A stretch of 64,000 bases of DNA from an uncultured Mucilaginibacter sp. GTDB taxonomy: Bacteria > Bacteroidota > Bacteroidia > Sphingobacteriales > Sphingobacteriaceae. Below the pieces are notes generated by a model that ran no database searches, was not told where the DNA came from, and saw only the letters and a list, made by a program, of their open reading frames with translations. The DNA lies in the NCBI RefSeq assembly GCF_903893715.1, contig NZ_CAITNG010000047.1, forward strand, positions 1 through 64,000, written 5' to 3'. The position numbers and the translations under genes were made by a program. Below are positions 8,362-17,587 of this stretch, piece after piece. Position 1 is the first letter of the stretch. Each line of letters starts with the position of its first letter.

Positions 8362-9744
8362 ATGGACCAAAATACACACATAACATCACCACAAACCACT
8401 CCAAAGGGGGGCAGGTTGGTTGTGCTCGGCGCAGGCGAAAGCGGCGTTGGTGCGGCTTACCTCGCCAAACAGCAGGGGTATGATGTTTTTGTGTCCGATT
8501 TTGGCACCATTGCCGATAAATACAAAGCGCAGCTGAACGACTGGGGCATCCGCTACGAAGAGCAGCAGCATACCGAAGCCGAAATATTAAAAGCCGTCGA
8601 GGTGGTAAAAAGCCCTGGTATCCCCGAAAAGGCACCCATCATAAAAAAACTGAAAGAGAATAACATCTCCGTCATCTCCGAAATCGAGTTTGCCGGCCGC
8701 TATACCAATGCCAAAACCATTTGCATCACCGGCTCCAATGGTAAAACCACTACCACCAGTTTAACTTACCATATCCTTAGTCATGCAGGAGTTAACGTTG
8801 GCTTGGCAGGCAATATCGGCAAAAGCTTTGCCTACCAGGTGGCTACACAAAAGTTCGATTGGTATGTGCTCGAGATCAGCAGTTTTATGTTGGATGATAT
8901 GTACAAATTCAGGGCCGATATCGCCGTGCTGCTCAACATCACGCCCGACCACCTCGACCGCTACGAATATAAAATGGAAAACTACGCGGCCTCCAAGTTC
9001 CGCGTAACGCAAAATCAAACCGGCGCCGACTATTTCATCTACTGTGCCGACGACCCCGAAACCATCAAAGGCATGGCCGAACGCACTTTTAACGCACAAC
9101 TATTACCATTCTCCATCGAAAAAAAAGTGGAACCTGGGGCATACCTCGATCACGACCAAATCATTATAAACACCTCACCTTTAGCACATTTAAAAATGTC
9201 ATTAACAGAGCTGGCCCTGCAGGGTAAACACAACATTTACAACTCAATGGCCTCGGGTATAGTCGCCAAAATACTCGAGTTGCGCAACGACACCATACGC
9301 GAAAGTATGGGCAGCATGCACAACATTGAGCACCGGTTGGAGTTCGTCGCGAATATCTCGGGTATCCGCTTCATCAACGACTCCAAGGCCACCAATGTCA
9401 ACTCCACCTGGTACGCCCTCGAAAGCATGAGTACCGAAGTGGTATTGATTTTAGGGGGTGTGGACAAGGGTAACGATTACTCGATGTTGAAAGAATTGGT
9501 AAAGCAAAAAGTAAAAGCCATTGTTTGTCTCGGTAAAGACAATAAGCGCATCCACGAAGCTTTTGATGACGATGTAGAGGTGATCGTCAACACAACTTCG
9601 GCTTCCGAAGCGGCTCTGGTGGCTTTCCATCTCGCCAAAAAAGGCGACACAGTATTATTATCACCCGCCTGCGCCAGTTTCGACCTGTTCAAAAACTACG
9701 AAGACCGCGGCAACCAATTTAAACAAGCAGTAAAAGAATTGTAA
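8362..9744 (+). CDS. murD: UDP-MurNAc-L-alanine:D-glutamate ligase MurD
   Basis: MurD (460 aa) adds D-Glu to UDP-MurNAc-L-Ala with ATP hydrolysis. A Rossmann-like start 'LVVLGAGESGVGAAYLA' (about 20-36) binds the UDP moiety; the P-loop 'GSNGKTT' is at 124-130, and 'INDSKATN' and 'LSPACASFDLFKNYEDRG' are the C-terminal ligase motifs. About 17 residues precede the usual family start; no nearer ATG exists, and the ATG lies 4 bases after mraY, so the extension is probably real. The stop TAA merges into an octamer repeat. Confidence 0.95.
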   Translation: MDQNTHITSPQTTPKGGRLVVLGAGESGVGAAYLAKQQGYDVFVSDFGTIADKYKAQLNDWGIRYEEQQHTEAEILKAVEVVKSPGIPEKAPIIKKLKENNISVISEIEFAGRYTNAKTICITGSNGKTTTTSLTYHILSHAGVNVGLAGNIGKSFAYQVATQKFDWYVLEISSFMLDDMYKFRADIAVLLNITPDHLDRYEYKMENYAASKFRVTQNQTGADYFIYCADDPETIKGMAERTFNAQLLPFSIEKKVEPGAYLDHDQIIINTSPLAHLKMSLTELALQGKHNIYNSMASGIVAKILELRNDTIRESMGSMHNIEHRLEFVANISGIRFINDSKATNVNSTWYALESMSTEVVLILGGVDKGNDYSMLKELVKQKVKAIVCLGKDNKRIHEAFDDDVEVIVNTTSASEAALVAFHLAKKGDTVLLSPACASFDLFKNYEDRGNQFKQAVKEL

Positions 9745-9828
9745 ATGTGCAGATGTGCAAATGAGTAAATGTGCAAATGAATAAAAAAGATAATCAGCGA
9801 AATCACAGGAATCAAATTATTCAGCGGT
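9742..9828 (+). repeat. Octamer repeat plus ATCAGCGAAATCA-type repeat between murD and ftsW
   Basis: 9742-9782 is five octamer units starting with the murD stop codon (TAAATGTGC...). 9791-9828 belongs to a second family (AATCAGCGAAATCA ... TTCAGCGGTC) that recurs at 11044-11129 and inverted at 20486-20532. The ftsW ATG follows directly. Confidence 0.7.
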
Positions 9829-9829
9829 C

Positions 9830-11011
9830 ATGGAAATAGCAGCAAAACGATATATGGACAACATTCTGAGCAAAACCCGCGGCGACCGCTGGATTTGGCT
9901 CATCGTTATTTTGCTGTCTGTTATTTCGATGCTCTCGGTATACAGCGCTATCGGTACCCTGGCCTACAAACAAGGCCGCATACCCGAGTCCATATTAATG
10001 AAACACTTCGCCATGATATTGGGCGGCATCGGCCTCATGTACATTTCGCATAAGCTCGACTACCGTTATTATGCCGGTATATCCAAGCTGTTGATGTACA
10101 TCACCATCCCACTGTTGTTGTACACCCTGGTATTTGGCAGCCGCATTAACGATGCCAGCCGTTGGATAGCCATCCCCGGCACAGGCTTAAGTTTCCAGTC
10201 TTCCGATTTGGCAAAACTGGCCTTGATAACCTATCTCGCCCGTTTGCTTTCGCGCAAGCAGGAAAACATAAAGGATGTTAAAGAGTCATTCGTCCCCATC
10301 ATGGGTTCGGTTTGCGTGGTTTTTGTATTGATAGCCCTGGCCAATCTTTCAACCGCTTTAATGCTGTTTGGTGTAAGTATTTTGCTGCTTATTATTGGCC
10401 GCGTTAGCATTAAACAAATATCTATTGTATGTTTGGCCGGTGCCGTTTTATTGGTTGGCATTGTTTTCTTCGGTCCGCGCAAGTCTACGTACGCCTCCCG
10501 TATGCATACCTTCCTGCACCACGAAAAAGCCAGTACTGATAAAACTTTCCAGTCCGACCATGCCAAAATAGCCATCGCAACCGGCGGCATCCTGGGTAAA
10601 GGCATCGGCAAAAGCACCGAAATCAACTACCTGCCCGAAGCTTATTCCGATGAGATATACGCCATCATTGTGGAGCAAACCGGCTTGATAGGAGGGGTAA
10701 TACTCATCTTTTTATACCTGTTTTTGCTATACCGATGTGTAAAAATTGTAACCAAAGCGCCAAAAGCCTTTGGCGCCTTACTGGCGGCGGGTTTAAGTTT
10801 TAGTTTAACCATACAGGCATTTGCCAACATGGCTATCGCTACAGGCATGGGTCCGGTATCGGGTGTGCCGCTGCCGCTGGTGAGTATGGGTGGTACCTCT
10901 ATACTGTTTACCAGCATAGCCTTCGGCATTATCCTGTCGGTAAGCAAGGATAACGACGAAACACAAAAAGTAGTGGTAGGAGAGATAACCGACAATGTGC
11001 AAATGGCATAA
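9830..11011 (+). CDS. ftsW: Cell division SEDS protein FtsW (peptidoglycan glycosyltransferase)
   Basis: FtsW (393 aa) is the septal glycan polymerase working with FtsI. About ten transmembrane helices are present; 'GDRWIWLIVILLSVISMLSVYSA' is the first. The SEDS signatures 'FQSSDLAKLALITYLA' and 'GMGPVSGVPLPLVSMGGTSILF' are clear, the latter being the highly conserved periplasmic loop. Two starts are possible: ATG 9830, which abuts the upstream repeat as the murG start does, and ATG 9854 (MDNILSKTRG), which aligns better with the usual family start. The C-terminal residues N-V-Q-M-A and stop overlap an octamer array. Confidence 0.93.
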   Translation: MEIAAKRYMDNILSKTRGDRWIWLIVILLSVISMLSVYSAIGTLAYKQGRIPESILMKHFAMILGGIGLMYISHKLDYRYYAGISKLLMYITIPLLLYTLVFGSRINDASRWIAIPGTGLSFQSSDLAKLALITYLARLLSRKQENIKDVKESFVPIMGSVCVVFVLIALANLSTALMLFGVSILLLIIGRVSIKQISIVCLAGAVLLVGIVFFGPRKSTYASRMHTFLHHEKASTDKTFQSDHAKIAIATGGILGKGIGKSTEINYLPEAYSDEIYAIIVEQTGLIGGVILIFLYLFLLYRCVKIVTKAPKAFGALLAAGLSFSLTIQAFANMAIATGMGPVSGVPLPLVSMGGTSILFTSIAFGIILSVSKDNDETQKVVVGEITDNVQMA

Positions 11012-11129
11012 TGTGCAGATATGCAAATGAAGAACAAATAAAAGAAATCAGCGAAATCACAAGAATCAATAAAAATCAGCGGTCAACAATCAGCGAAATC
11101 AAGTAAATCAAAAATAATCAACGGTCAAC
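10994..11129 (+). repeat. Octamer repeat plus two ATCAGCGAAATCA units between ftsW and murG
   Basis: 10994-11030 is an octamer array beginning inside ftsW and containing its stop. 11044-11129 holds two successive copies of a unit of about 45 bp (ATCAGCGAAATCA...CGGTCAACA), the second ending one base before the murG ATG. Confidence 0.7.
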
Positions 11130-11130
11130 A

Positions 11131-12234
11131 ATGGCAAAAAAAATAATCATAAGCGGTGGCGGAACAGGAGGACATATCTTCCCGGCTATTGCTATTGCCA
11201 ATGCCCTCAAACGTCTCGACCCTGCTACCGAGATACTCTTCGTCGGTGCCAACGGCCGTATGGAGATGGACAAAGTGCCCGCTGCCGGCTACAAAATTAT
11301 TGGTTTGGATATCCAGGGCATACAGCGTAAGTCCATCATCAAAAACCTGATGTTCCCGGTTAAGTTGTACAACAGTGTGCGCAAGGCGCTCGCCATCATT
11401 AAAGATTTTAAACCCGACGCCGCGGTAGGTGTTGGCGGTTACGCCTCGGGCCCTTTATTATACGCGGCTTCTATGCGTGGCATACCCACCTTGATACAGG
11501 AGCAGAACTCCTATGCCGGCATCACCAATAAATGGCTGGGCAAAAAGGCCAATAAAATTTGTGTGGCTTTTGATGGCATGGATAATTTTTTCCCGGCCGA
11601 TAAAATCATTAAAACAGGCAACCCTATCAGGCGCGAATCGGTGGATATTGCCGGCAAACGCATACAAGCACTGGAGCTGTTAAAGCTATCTGCCCATAAA
11701 AAAACCATACTCATTACGGGCGGGAGCCTGGGCGCCGGTACATTAAACAAAGCTGCGCTGGCTGGTCTCGATAAAATAATAGGCGCCGATGTACAGCTGA
11801 TATGGCAAACAGGTAAGTTCTATTATAAAGGCATCATTGAAAAGCTGGGGCCCGATTATCACCCCAATATCTGTGTGCTCGAGTTTTTAAACCGCATGGA
11901 TTTGGCCTACGCCGCTGCCGATGTCATTATCTCGCGCGCAGGTGCAGGTACCATTGCCGAACTGTGCATGGTTAAAAAGCCGGTCATTCTGGTGCCCTCG
12001 CCAAATGTGGCTGAGGACCATCAAACCAAAAATGCCCTGGCTTTGCTGCAAACCAACGCCGCAGTTTTTGTTGCCGACCGCGATGCCGAAGAAAAACTGA
12101 TTGACAAAGCCTTAGAGCTTTTAAAAGATAAAGAATTACAAAAAGAACTGAGCAATAACATCGGCAAACTGGCTATGCCCAATGCTGATGAGGTTATTGC
12201 GAAAGAGGTTATCCAAATAACAAATAACAATTAA
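11131..12234 (+). CDS. murG: Undecaprenyldiphospho-muramoylpentapeptide beta-N-acetylglucosaminyltransferase MurG
   Basis: MurG (367 aa) converts lipid I to lipid II on the inner face of the cytoplasmic membrane. It is a GT-B glycosyltransferase: the N-terminal glycine-rich loop 'SGGGTGGHIFPAIAIA' and 'GVGGYASGPLLYAA' bind the acceptor, while 'TGGSLGAGTLN', 'SRAGAGTIAEL' and 'PSPNVAEDHQTKNA' form the UDP-GlcNAc site. Length is normal. It is followed by a hairpin with a T-run, which may reduce readthrough into murC. Confidence 0.96.
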   Translation: MAKKIIISGGGTGGHIFPAIAIANALKRLDPATEILFVGANGRMEMDKVPAAGYKIIGLDIQGIQRKSIIKNLMFPVKLYNSVRKALAIIKDFKPDAAVGVGGYASGPLLYAASMRGIPTLIQEQNSYAGITNKWLGKKANKICVAFDGMDNFFPADKIIKTGNPIRRESVDIAGKRIQALELLKLSAHKKTILITGGSLGAGTLNKAALAGLDKIIGADVQLIWQTGKFYYKGIIEKLGPDYHPNICVLEFLNRMDLAYAAADVIISRAGAGTIAELCMVKKPVILVPSPNVAEDHQTKNALALLQTNAAVFVADRDAEEKLIDKALELLKDKELQKELSNNIGKLAMPNADEVIAKEVIQITNNN

Positions 12235-12238
12235 AGCT

Positions 12239-12268
12239 AAGCCCCCTCATCCAAAAGGGGGGCTTTTT
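12239..12268 (+). terminator. Intrinsic terminator or attenuator inside the dcw cluster (murG/murC)
   Basis: AAGCCCCC (12239-12246) pairs with GGGGGCTT (12258-12265), followed by T residues to 12268. It lies wholly within the 45-bp murG-murC gap, only 11 bases before the murC ATG. Confidence 0.7.
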
Positions 12269-12279
12269 AAAACAAAAAA

Positions 12280-13635
12280 ATGGAGTTACGCAATATAAAA
12301 CGGGTTTATTTGGTAGGTATCGGGGGCATTGGTATGAGCGGCCTTGCGCGGTACTTTCACCACATGGGCTGCGCTGTTTGCGGATACGATAAAACATCCA
12401 CTCACTTAACCGATGAGCTGCAGCACGAAGGCATGCCCATTGTGTTTGAGGATAAAGTGGAACTGATACCGGCCGAGTTTCATCAGCCGGATAGCGCTAC
12501 GCTCATTATTTATACCCCGGCCATCCCTAAGGATTCGCTGATTCTTAACTTTTTTAAAGATAAAGGTTTCGACCTCCAAAAGCGTTCGCAGGTATTGGGC
12601 ATCATCAGCAAGGGCATGTTTGCCATCGCTGTTGCCGGTACACACGGTAAAACTACCACGTCGAGCATGATAGCGCATATCCTCAAGGCTGCCGGTAAAG
12701 ATTGCTCGGCATTTTTGGGCGGCATCGCGTCAAACTATAACAGCAACGTGCTGTTTGGTAAAAGTAATATCGTAGTGGTCGAGGCCGATGAGTACGACCG
12801 TTCGTTCCTGACTTTACATCCTGATATCGCCATTATCACTTCCATGGATGCCGACCACCTCGACATTTACGGCGACCACGCGCACCTCACCGATTCGTTC
12901 AAACAATTCGCATCGCAGTTAAAGCCGGGCGGTAAACTCATCCGCAAAAAAAACCTGCCCTTAACCGATGGTATCAGCTATTCTATTAAAGATGAAGCCG
13001 ATGCAATGGCCCAAAACGTGAGGATTGAAAACGGTTCTTTCTGGTTCGATTTCAAAAATGCTGATGTGAGTATTAAAGACATCGAACTAGGCATACCCGG
13101 CACACATAATGTGGAGAATGCTACAGCCGCTACGCAGGCAGCTTTGTACGCAGGCGTCAGTGCCGCCGATATTAAGGCTGCGCTTACTTCGTTCCGTGGG
13201 GTAAAGCGCAGGTTCGAATACATTGTTAAAACCGACAAACACATCTATATCGACGATTACGCGCACCACCCCGAAGAGCTTCGCGCTTGTATATCGTCGG
13301 TAAAAAAACTATATCCCGATAAAAAACTGACTACCATATTCCAGCCGCACCTGTTTACCCGCACCCGCGATTTTGCCGATGGCTTTGCCGAGGTTTTGGC
13401 AATGAGCGATGAACTGATATTGCTGGATATTTACCCTGCCCGCGAACTGCCTATTGAAGGTGTGGATTCGGATATGATTTTGGGCCGCGTAAAAATGTTG
13501 AATAAACGCAAATGTGGAAAAAAGGAAGTGGTTGATTTAGTGAAACTTGAGCAGCCTGAACTACTTTTGACAGTAGGCGCGGGCGATATTGATACATTGG
13601 TTGAACCCTTAAAACAAGTTTTGACAAATGTTTAA
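12280..13635 (+). CDS. murC: UDP-N-acetylmuramate:L-alanine ligase MurC
   Basis: MurC (451 aa) attaches the first amino acid, L-Ala, to UDP-MurNAc. The N-terminal nucleotide-binding 'YLVGIGGIGMSGLARYF', the ATP P-loop 'GTHGKTT' at 120-126, 'EADEYDRSFLTLHPD' and the C-terminal 'DDYAHHPEELRACISS' are characteristic of MurC within the Mur ligases. It comes after a putative internal terminator and overlaps ftsQ by 8 bases, so murC-ftsQ-ftsA forms a tightly coupled sub-operon. Confidence 0.96.
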   Translation: MELRNIKRVYLVGIGGIGMSGLARYFHHMGCAVCGYDKTSTHLTDELQHEGMPIVFEDKVELIPAEFHQPDSATLIIYTPAIPKDSLILNFFKDKGFDLQKRSQVLGIISKGMFAIAVAGTHGKTTTSSMIAHILKAAGKDCSAFLGGIASNYNSNVLFGKSNIVVVEADEYDRSFLTLHPDIAIITSMDADHLDIYGDHAHLTDSFKQFASQLKPGGKLIRKKNLPLTDGISYSIKDEADAMAQNVRIENGSFWFDFKNADVSIKDIELGIPGTHNVENATAATQAALYAGVSAADIKAALTSFRGVKRRFEYIVKTDKHIYIDDYAHHPEELRACISSVKKLYPDKKLTTIFQPHLFTRTRDFADGFAEVLAMSDELILLDIYPARELPIEGVDSDMILGRVKMLNKRKCGKKEVVDLVKLEQPELLLTVGAGDIDTLVEPLKQVLTNV

Positions 13636-14494
13636 AAAACCCATTTGGAGGTACATTTTGATTGGATTTGCATGGGTAACCTGCATCAGTGGCCTTGTTG
13701 TGCTGATGAGTTTTATCGAGGTAAAGAAGAACAGCGTTGTATGCTCAAAAGTGGTCATCTATATTCCGGGCAACCAGTATTTTATCGATAAAGACGAAGT
13801 AGACCATATTTTAGGTGTTACCGATAACGGTTTGGTGGGATTGAAACTGGAAAATATCAACATTCACGCCCTCGAAAACAAGTTGAAGGCCAACCCTTTT
13901 ATTGAGTTTGCCAAGGTTTATAATGATATGGATGGGGTAATTACGGTCGAAATCAGCCAGCGCCAGCCCATCCTGCGGGTGATGAACCGTTTCGACCAGG
14001 ATTTTTATATCGACCAGCACGGGTTAAAAATACCCTTGTCCGATAATTTTACCGCGAAGGTATTGGTGGCCAATGGCTTTGTCGATGAATTGTTCACCAA
14101 CCGTGTCGATTCCCTGCATACCGATATCGCGCAGCAACTGTTCCGCACCGCCGATTTTATCCGCAAGGATTCGCTTTGGAGCGCGCAAATTGTGCAGATA
14201 TACGTCAACCAGGACCACGAACTGGAGCTGATACCGCGCGTAGGCAACCACCGCATATTGCTCGGCAATTCCGATTCGCTGAAGGTGAAGTTTGATAACC
14301 TGCTGGCTTTTTACAAACAGGCATTGCCGCAAGTGGGGCAGGATACTTATAAAACCATTAACCTCAAGTATACCAACCAGGTGGTGGGCATTAAAAACGA
14401 AAATTTAAAAACAGATACGGCAAAGGTAAAACCCAAAGCCGACAGTGTTAAAAAAGCTAATAACAATACAAATACAACATTAACGAATCATTGA
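13628..14494 (+). CDS. ftsQ: Cell division protein FtsQ
   Basis: This 288-aa bitopic protein has a short cytoplasmic start, one transmembrane segment ('YILIGFAWVTCISGLVVLMSFIEV', about 9-32) and a periplasmic region with a weak POTRA-like part followed by 'NPFIEFAKVYNDMDGVITVEISQRQPILRV', the usual FtsQ/DivIB core. FtsQ recruits FtsL and FtsB to the divisome. The last 30 residues are Lys/Thr/Asn rich and probably disordered. Position directly before ftsA fixes the identity more strongly than sequence, since FtsQ is poorly conserved. Confidence 0.9.
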   Translation: MFKKPIWRYILIGFAWVTCISGLVVLMSFIEVKKNSVVCSKVVIYIPGNQYFIDKDEVDHILGVTDNGLVGLKLENINIHALENKLKANPFIEFAKVYNDMDGVITVEISQRQPILRVMNRFDQDFYIDQHGLKIPLSDNFTAKVLVANGFVDELFTNRVDSLHTDIAQQLFRTADFIRKDSLWSAQIVQIYVNQDHELELIPRVGNHRILLGNSDSLKVKFDNLLAFYKQALPQVGQDTYKTINLKYTNQVVGIKNENLKTDTAKVKPKADSVKKANNNTNTTLTNH

Positions 14495-14495
14495 T

Positions 14496-15839
14496 ATGGA
14501 CAAGGCTTCACCAAACGAAAAAAGTTCGCCTATTGTAGTAGGTTTAGACATCGGTACTACAAAAATCTGCGCCATTGTAGGGCGTAGAAGTAAAAACGGC
14601 AAAATAGAGGTATTAGGCATCGGCAAGGCCGAGTCTGCCGGCGTAACGCGCGGCATGGTATCTAATATTGATAAAACCGTACAAGGCATAACGGCAGCGG
14701 TTGATATCGCCGGCACACAGTCAAATGTCGAAATCAAGGTGGTGAATGTTGGCATAGCCGGCCAGCACATCAAAAGCCTGCAGCACCGTGGCTTGATAAC
14801 CCGCGGGCGCGAGCTCACTACCGAAATTTCCCGCAAGGATATCGAGAAACTCGTGGAAGATATGTACAACCTCGTAATGCCTCCTGGCGAAGAGATTATC
14901 CATGTGTTGCCGCAAGAGTTTACAGTAGATAACGAACCGGGTATAAAAGACCCTATAGGTATGGCCGGTGTTCGCCTCGAAGCCAACTTCCATATCATTT
15001 CGGGCCAGGTAACCGCCATCAAAAACATTGTAAAATGCGTGAACAAGGCCGGTCTCGAAAGCCAGGACCTGATACTCGAGCCATTGGCATCGTCCGAATC
15101 TGTTTTAAGTGAAGAAGAAAAAGAAGCAGGTGTGGTATTGGTGGATATCGGTGGTGGTACTACCGATGTGGCTATTTTCCATGAAGGTATCATCCGCCAT
15201 ACTTCGGTTATCCCTTTCGGTGGTAATAGCATCACCGAAGATATCCGCGAAGGCTGCTCGGTAATGCGTAACATAGCCGAGCAACTAAAAGTGCGTTTTG
15301 GTTCTGCTTTGGCCGATGAGAACAAGGATAACGAGATTGTTTGTGTACCCGGTTTACGTGGCCGCGAACCCAAAGAAATATCGGTGAAGAACCTGGCCTA
15401 CGTGATACAGGCCCGTATGGAAGAAATTGTAGAACATGTTTACTACGAAATCAAAACATCGGGTTACGAAAAGAAACTGATCGGTGGTATCGTCATCACC
15501 GGTGGCGGCGCGCAGCTAAAACACCTGCCGCAATTGGTGGAATATGTTACCGGCCTCGATTGCCGCGTGGGTTACCCTAACGAGCACCTGGCCAAAAACG
15601 AAGTACTGCCAAAAGGCACTTACGAAGATTTGCAAAGCCCTATGTTTGCTACTGGTATCGGTTTATTGATAAAAGGTATCCAAAAAATGGAAGATATGCT
15701 GCAACCCGTACACATCGAAACCAAGGTGGAAAAACCTAAGTTTTCGGAAGATAAAAAGTTCGGTTTGTTTGGTAAAATATTGGAGTCGGGAAGGAAATTT
15801 ATTAAGGATGATATCAAGGATGAGGACTTTTTGAAGTAG
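14496..15839 (+). CDS. ftsA: Cell division protein FtsA
   Basis: FtsA (447 aa) is the actin-like ATPase that tethers FtsZ filaments to the membrane. 'IVVGLDIGTTKICAIVG' is the phosphate 1 motif, 'VLVDIGGGTTDVAIF' phosphate 2 and 'GGIVITGGGAQLKHLPQLVEYVTGL' the adenosine motif; the SHS2-like 1C domain lies between the first two. The C-terminus 'KFGLFGKILESGRKFIKDDI' is a plausible amphipathic membrane-targeting helix. It begins one base after the ftsQ stop and is separated from ftsZ by 126 bases containing DnaA-box-like sites. Confidence 0.96.
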   Translation: MDKASPNEKSSPIVVGLDIGTTKICAIVGRRSKNGKIEVLGIGKAESAGVTRGMVSNIDKTVQGITAAVDIAGTQSNVEIKVVNVGIAGQHIKSLQHRGLITRGRELTTEISRKDIEKLVEDMYNLVMPPGEEIIHVLPQEFTVDNEPGIKDPIGMAGVRLEANFHIISGQVTAIKNIVKCVNKAGLESQDLILEPLASSESVLSEEEKEAGVVLVDIGGGTTDVAIFHEGIIRHTSVIPFGGNSITEDIREGCSVMRNIAEQLKVRFGSALADENKDNEIVCVPGLRGREPKEISVKNLAYVIQARMEEIVEHVYYEIKTSGYEKKLIGGIVITGGGAQLKHLPQLVEYVTGLDCRVGYPNEHLAKNEVLPKGTYEDLQSPMFATGIGLLIKGIQKMEDMLQPVHIETKVEKPKFSEDKKFGLFGKILESGRKFIKDDIKDEDFLK

Positions 15840-15866
15840 TTTTCAACAAAGGGCAAATTCTCCACA

Positions 15867-15886
15867 TTATACACAGTTGTGGATAA
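15867..15886. promoter_or_regulatory. Two inverted DnaA-box matches in the ftsA-ftsZ spacer
   Basis: TTATACACA (15867-15875) and TGTGGATAA (15878-15886, the complement of TTATCCACA) are exact matches to the TTATNCACA DnaA consensus, arranged head to head with two bases between them; TTGTGGA at 15890-15896 is a partial third. Function as a DnaA-controlled ftsZ promoter is inferred only. Confidence 0.5.
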
Positions 15887-15965
15887 ACATTGTGGAAAAA
15901 GAGCTAATATTACATGAGTTAAAATCTGATTTATCGTCAATCACATATAACTGAATATAAAGATT

Positions 15966-17570
15966 ATGCAGTTCGAGATGTTAAAAGAAAAGTCGTCTAT
16001 CATCAAAGTAATTGGTGTAGGCGGTGGTGGGGGCAATGCTGTAAACCACATGTACAAGCAAGGCATTACAGGTGTCGATTTCATTATCTGTAATACCGAT
16101 GCTCAGGCATTGGAGTTAAGCCCTATACCCAACAAGGTACAACTGGGTGCCAGTTTAACCGAAGGAATGGGCGCGGGCTCTATCCCCGAAGTAGGAAAAA
16201 ATTCAGCGATTGAAAACATCGACGATATCAAACGCATGCTGGGTTCAAACACCAAAATGTTGTTTATAACAGCAGGTATGGGTGGTGGCACAGGTACCGG
16301 CGCAAGCCCTATCATTGCCAAAGCAGCCCGCGAAATGGACATCCTCACCGTAGGTATCATCACTACGCCCTTCTCGTTCGAAGGAAAACGCCGTAAAATG
16401 CAGGCCGAAGAAGGTTTGGAGGAATTTAAAAAACATGTGGATTCTTTCCTCGTCATCTCCAACGACCGCCTGCGCGAAATATTTGGAAACTTAACCTTAG
16501 GCTCGGCATTTGCCCAGGCCGATAACATATTGACCACGGCCGCCAAAGGCATCGCCGAAATCATTACATTGCCCGGCTATATCAACGTTGATTTTAAAGA
16601 TGTGCGCACTGTAATGAAAGACAGCGGCGTAGCCATCATGGGCAGCTTTTCTGCCGAAGGCGATAACCGCGCACTGAAAGCCGTTGAAGGCGCTTTGTCA
16701 TCACCATTGTTAAAGGATAATGAAATTGAAGGTGCACGTTACATCCTGTTGAACATTACTTCCGGCGAAAAGGAAGTAACCATGGATGAAGTAAGCATCA
16801 TTACCGACTTTATCCAACAGGAAGCCGGTTTAGCTGCTGACTTAATTTGGGGTAACTGCCGCGACGAAAGTTTGGAAGAAAAACTCACCGTTACCATCAT
16901 AGCCACAGGTTTCCAAACCAAAGATGAGCGCGAAAAAGAGCAAAGCACCAAAAAGGTGGTTTCGATGTTGGAACCTGAGAAACCATTTGTAAGGCCGGTA
17001 AACGAGTTTATCACCATCCCTAAACAGGAAGATGAACCGAACGAAATGTACATCAAAGGCGCAAAAGAAGAACAAAAACAAACAGGTTTGTTCGACCTTT
17101 TCGCTAAAGCGGATGATACTCCACCGGCTATAAAGAAAATGCCATTGTTTGAAGAAGAGCCCGAAGAAGGCATGGAAGTTTCCGAAATGCCGGAGATGAC
17201 TTTCAAACTATCGGAGCCCGAAGTTTCGTTTAAACTCGAAGCCGAAGAAGAATATCCCGAAATGATTGTTGATCCAAAACCTGCTCCCGTGGTTGGCGCC
17301 GATGACCATAAAACAGATGATTCAATTGAGGAGCAGTTACGCAAATCGCGCGAGCGCATCATGAGGCTAAAAGACCTGAGCATGAAACTGCGCAACGGCG
17401 GTATCCAGGAGCTCGAAAATGTACCTGCCTACAAACGTAAAGAAATAGCGCTGCAGGATACGCCCTCATCATCCGAAAGCCAGATATCAAGGTTCAGCTT
17501 ATTAACCGACGAGGACGGCAAAACGGAGATAAGGAACAACAATTCCTTTCTGCATGATAATGTAGACTAA
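15966..17570 (+). CDS. ftsZ: Cell division GTPase FtsZ
   Basis: FtsZ (534 aa) polymerises into the Z ring. The GTP-binding 'GVGGGGGNAVNHM', the tubulin signature 'AGMGGGTGTGASP' and the T7 loop 'GYINVDFKDVRTVM' are intact. The globular part ends near residue 325, followed by a long acidic disordered linker. A candidate conserved C-terminal peptide 'ENVPAYKRKEI' begins near residue 484, then about 40 further residues follow it, ending 'NNSFLHDNVD', so the peptide is not terminal as it is in E. coli. A strong terminator follows, closing the dcw cluster. Confidence 0.97.
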   Translation: MQFEMLKEKSSIIKVIGVGGGGGNAVNHMYKQGITGVDFIICNTDAQALELSPIPNKVQLGASLTEGMGAGSIPEVGKNSAIENIDDIKRMLGSNTKMLFITAGMGGGTGTGASPIIAKAAREMDILTVGIITTPFSFEGKRRKMQAEEGLEEFKKHVDSFLVISNDRLREIFGNLTLGSAFAQADNILTTAAKGIAEIITLPGYINVDFKDVRTVMKDSGVAIMGSFSAEGDNRALKAVEGALSSPLLKDNEIEGARYILLNITSGEKEVTMDEVSIITDFIQQEAGLAADLIWGNCRDESLEEKLTVTIIATGFQTKDEREKEQSTKKVVSMLEPEKPFVRPVNEFITIPKQEDEPNEMYIKGAKEEQKQTGLFDLFAKADDTPPAIKKMPLFEEEPEEGMEVSEMPEMTFKLSEPEVSFKLEAEEEYPEMIVDPKPAPVVGADDHKTDDSIEEQLRKSRERIMRLKDLSMKLRNGGIQELENVPAYKRKEIALQDTPSSSESQISRFSLLTDEDGKTEIRNNNSFLHDNVD

Positions 17571-17587
17571 CCGTTAAAACTTTTATC

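Noticed and set aside
14480..15373. 297-aa minus-strand frame opposite ftsA (and a 218-aa one opposite ftsZ at 16739-17395)
   Set aside because: Ser/Thr/Pro-rich composition is what codon bias of the real genes produces on the opposite strand; ftsA and ftsZ motifs are unambiguous.
15867..15886. ftsA-ftsZ DnaA boxes as the replication origin
   Set aside because: Only two full boxes, no A+T-rich unwinding region, no dnaA or dnaN nearby.
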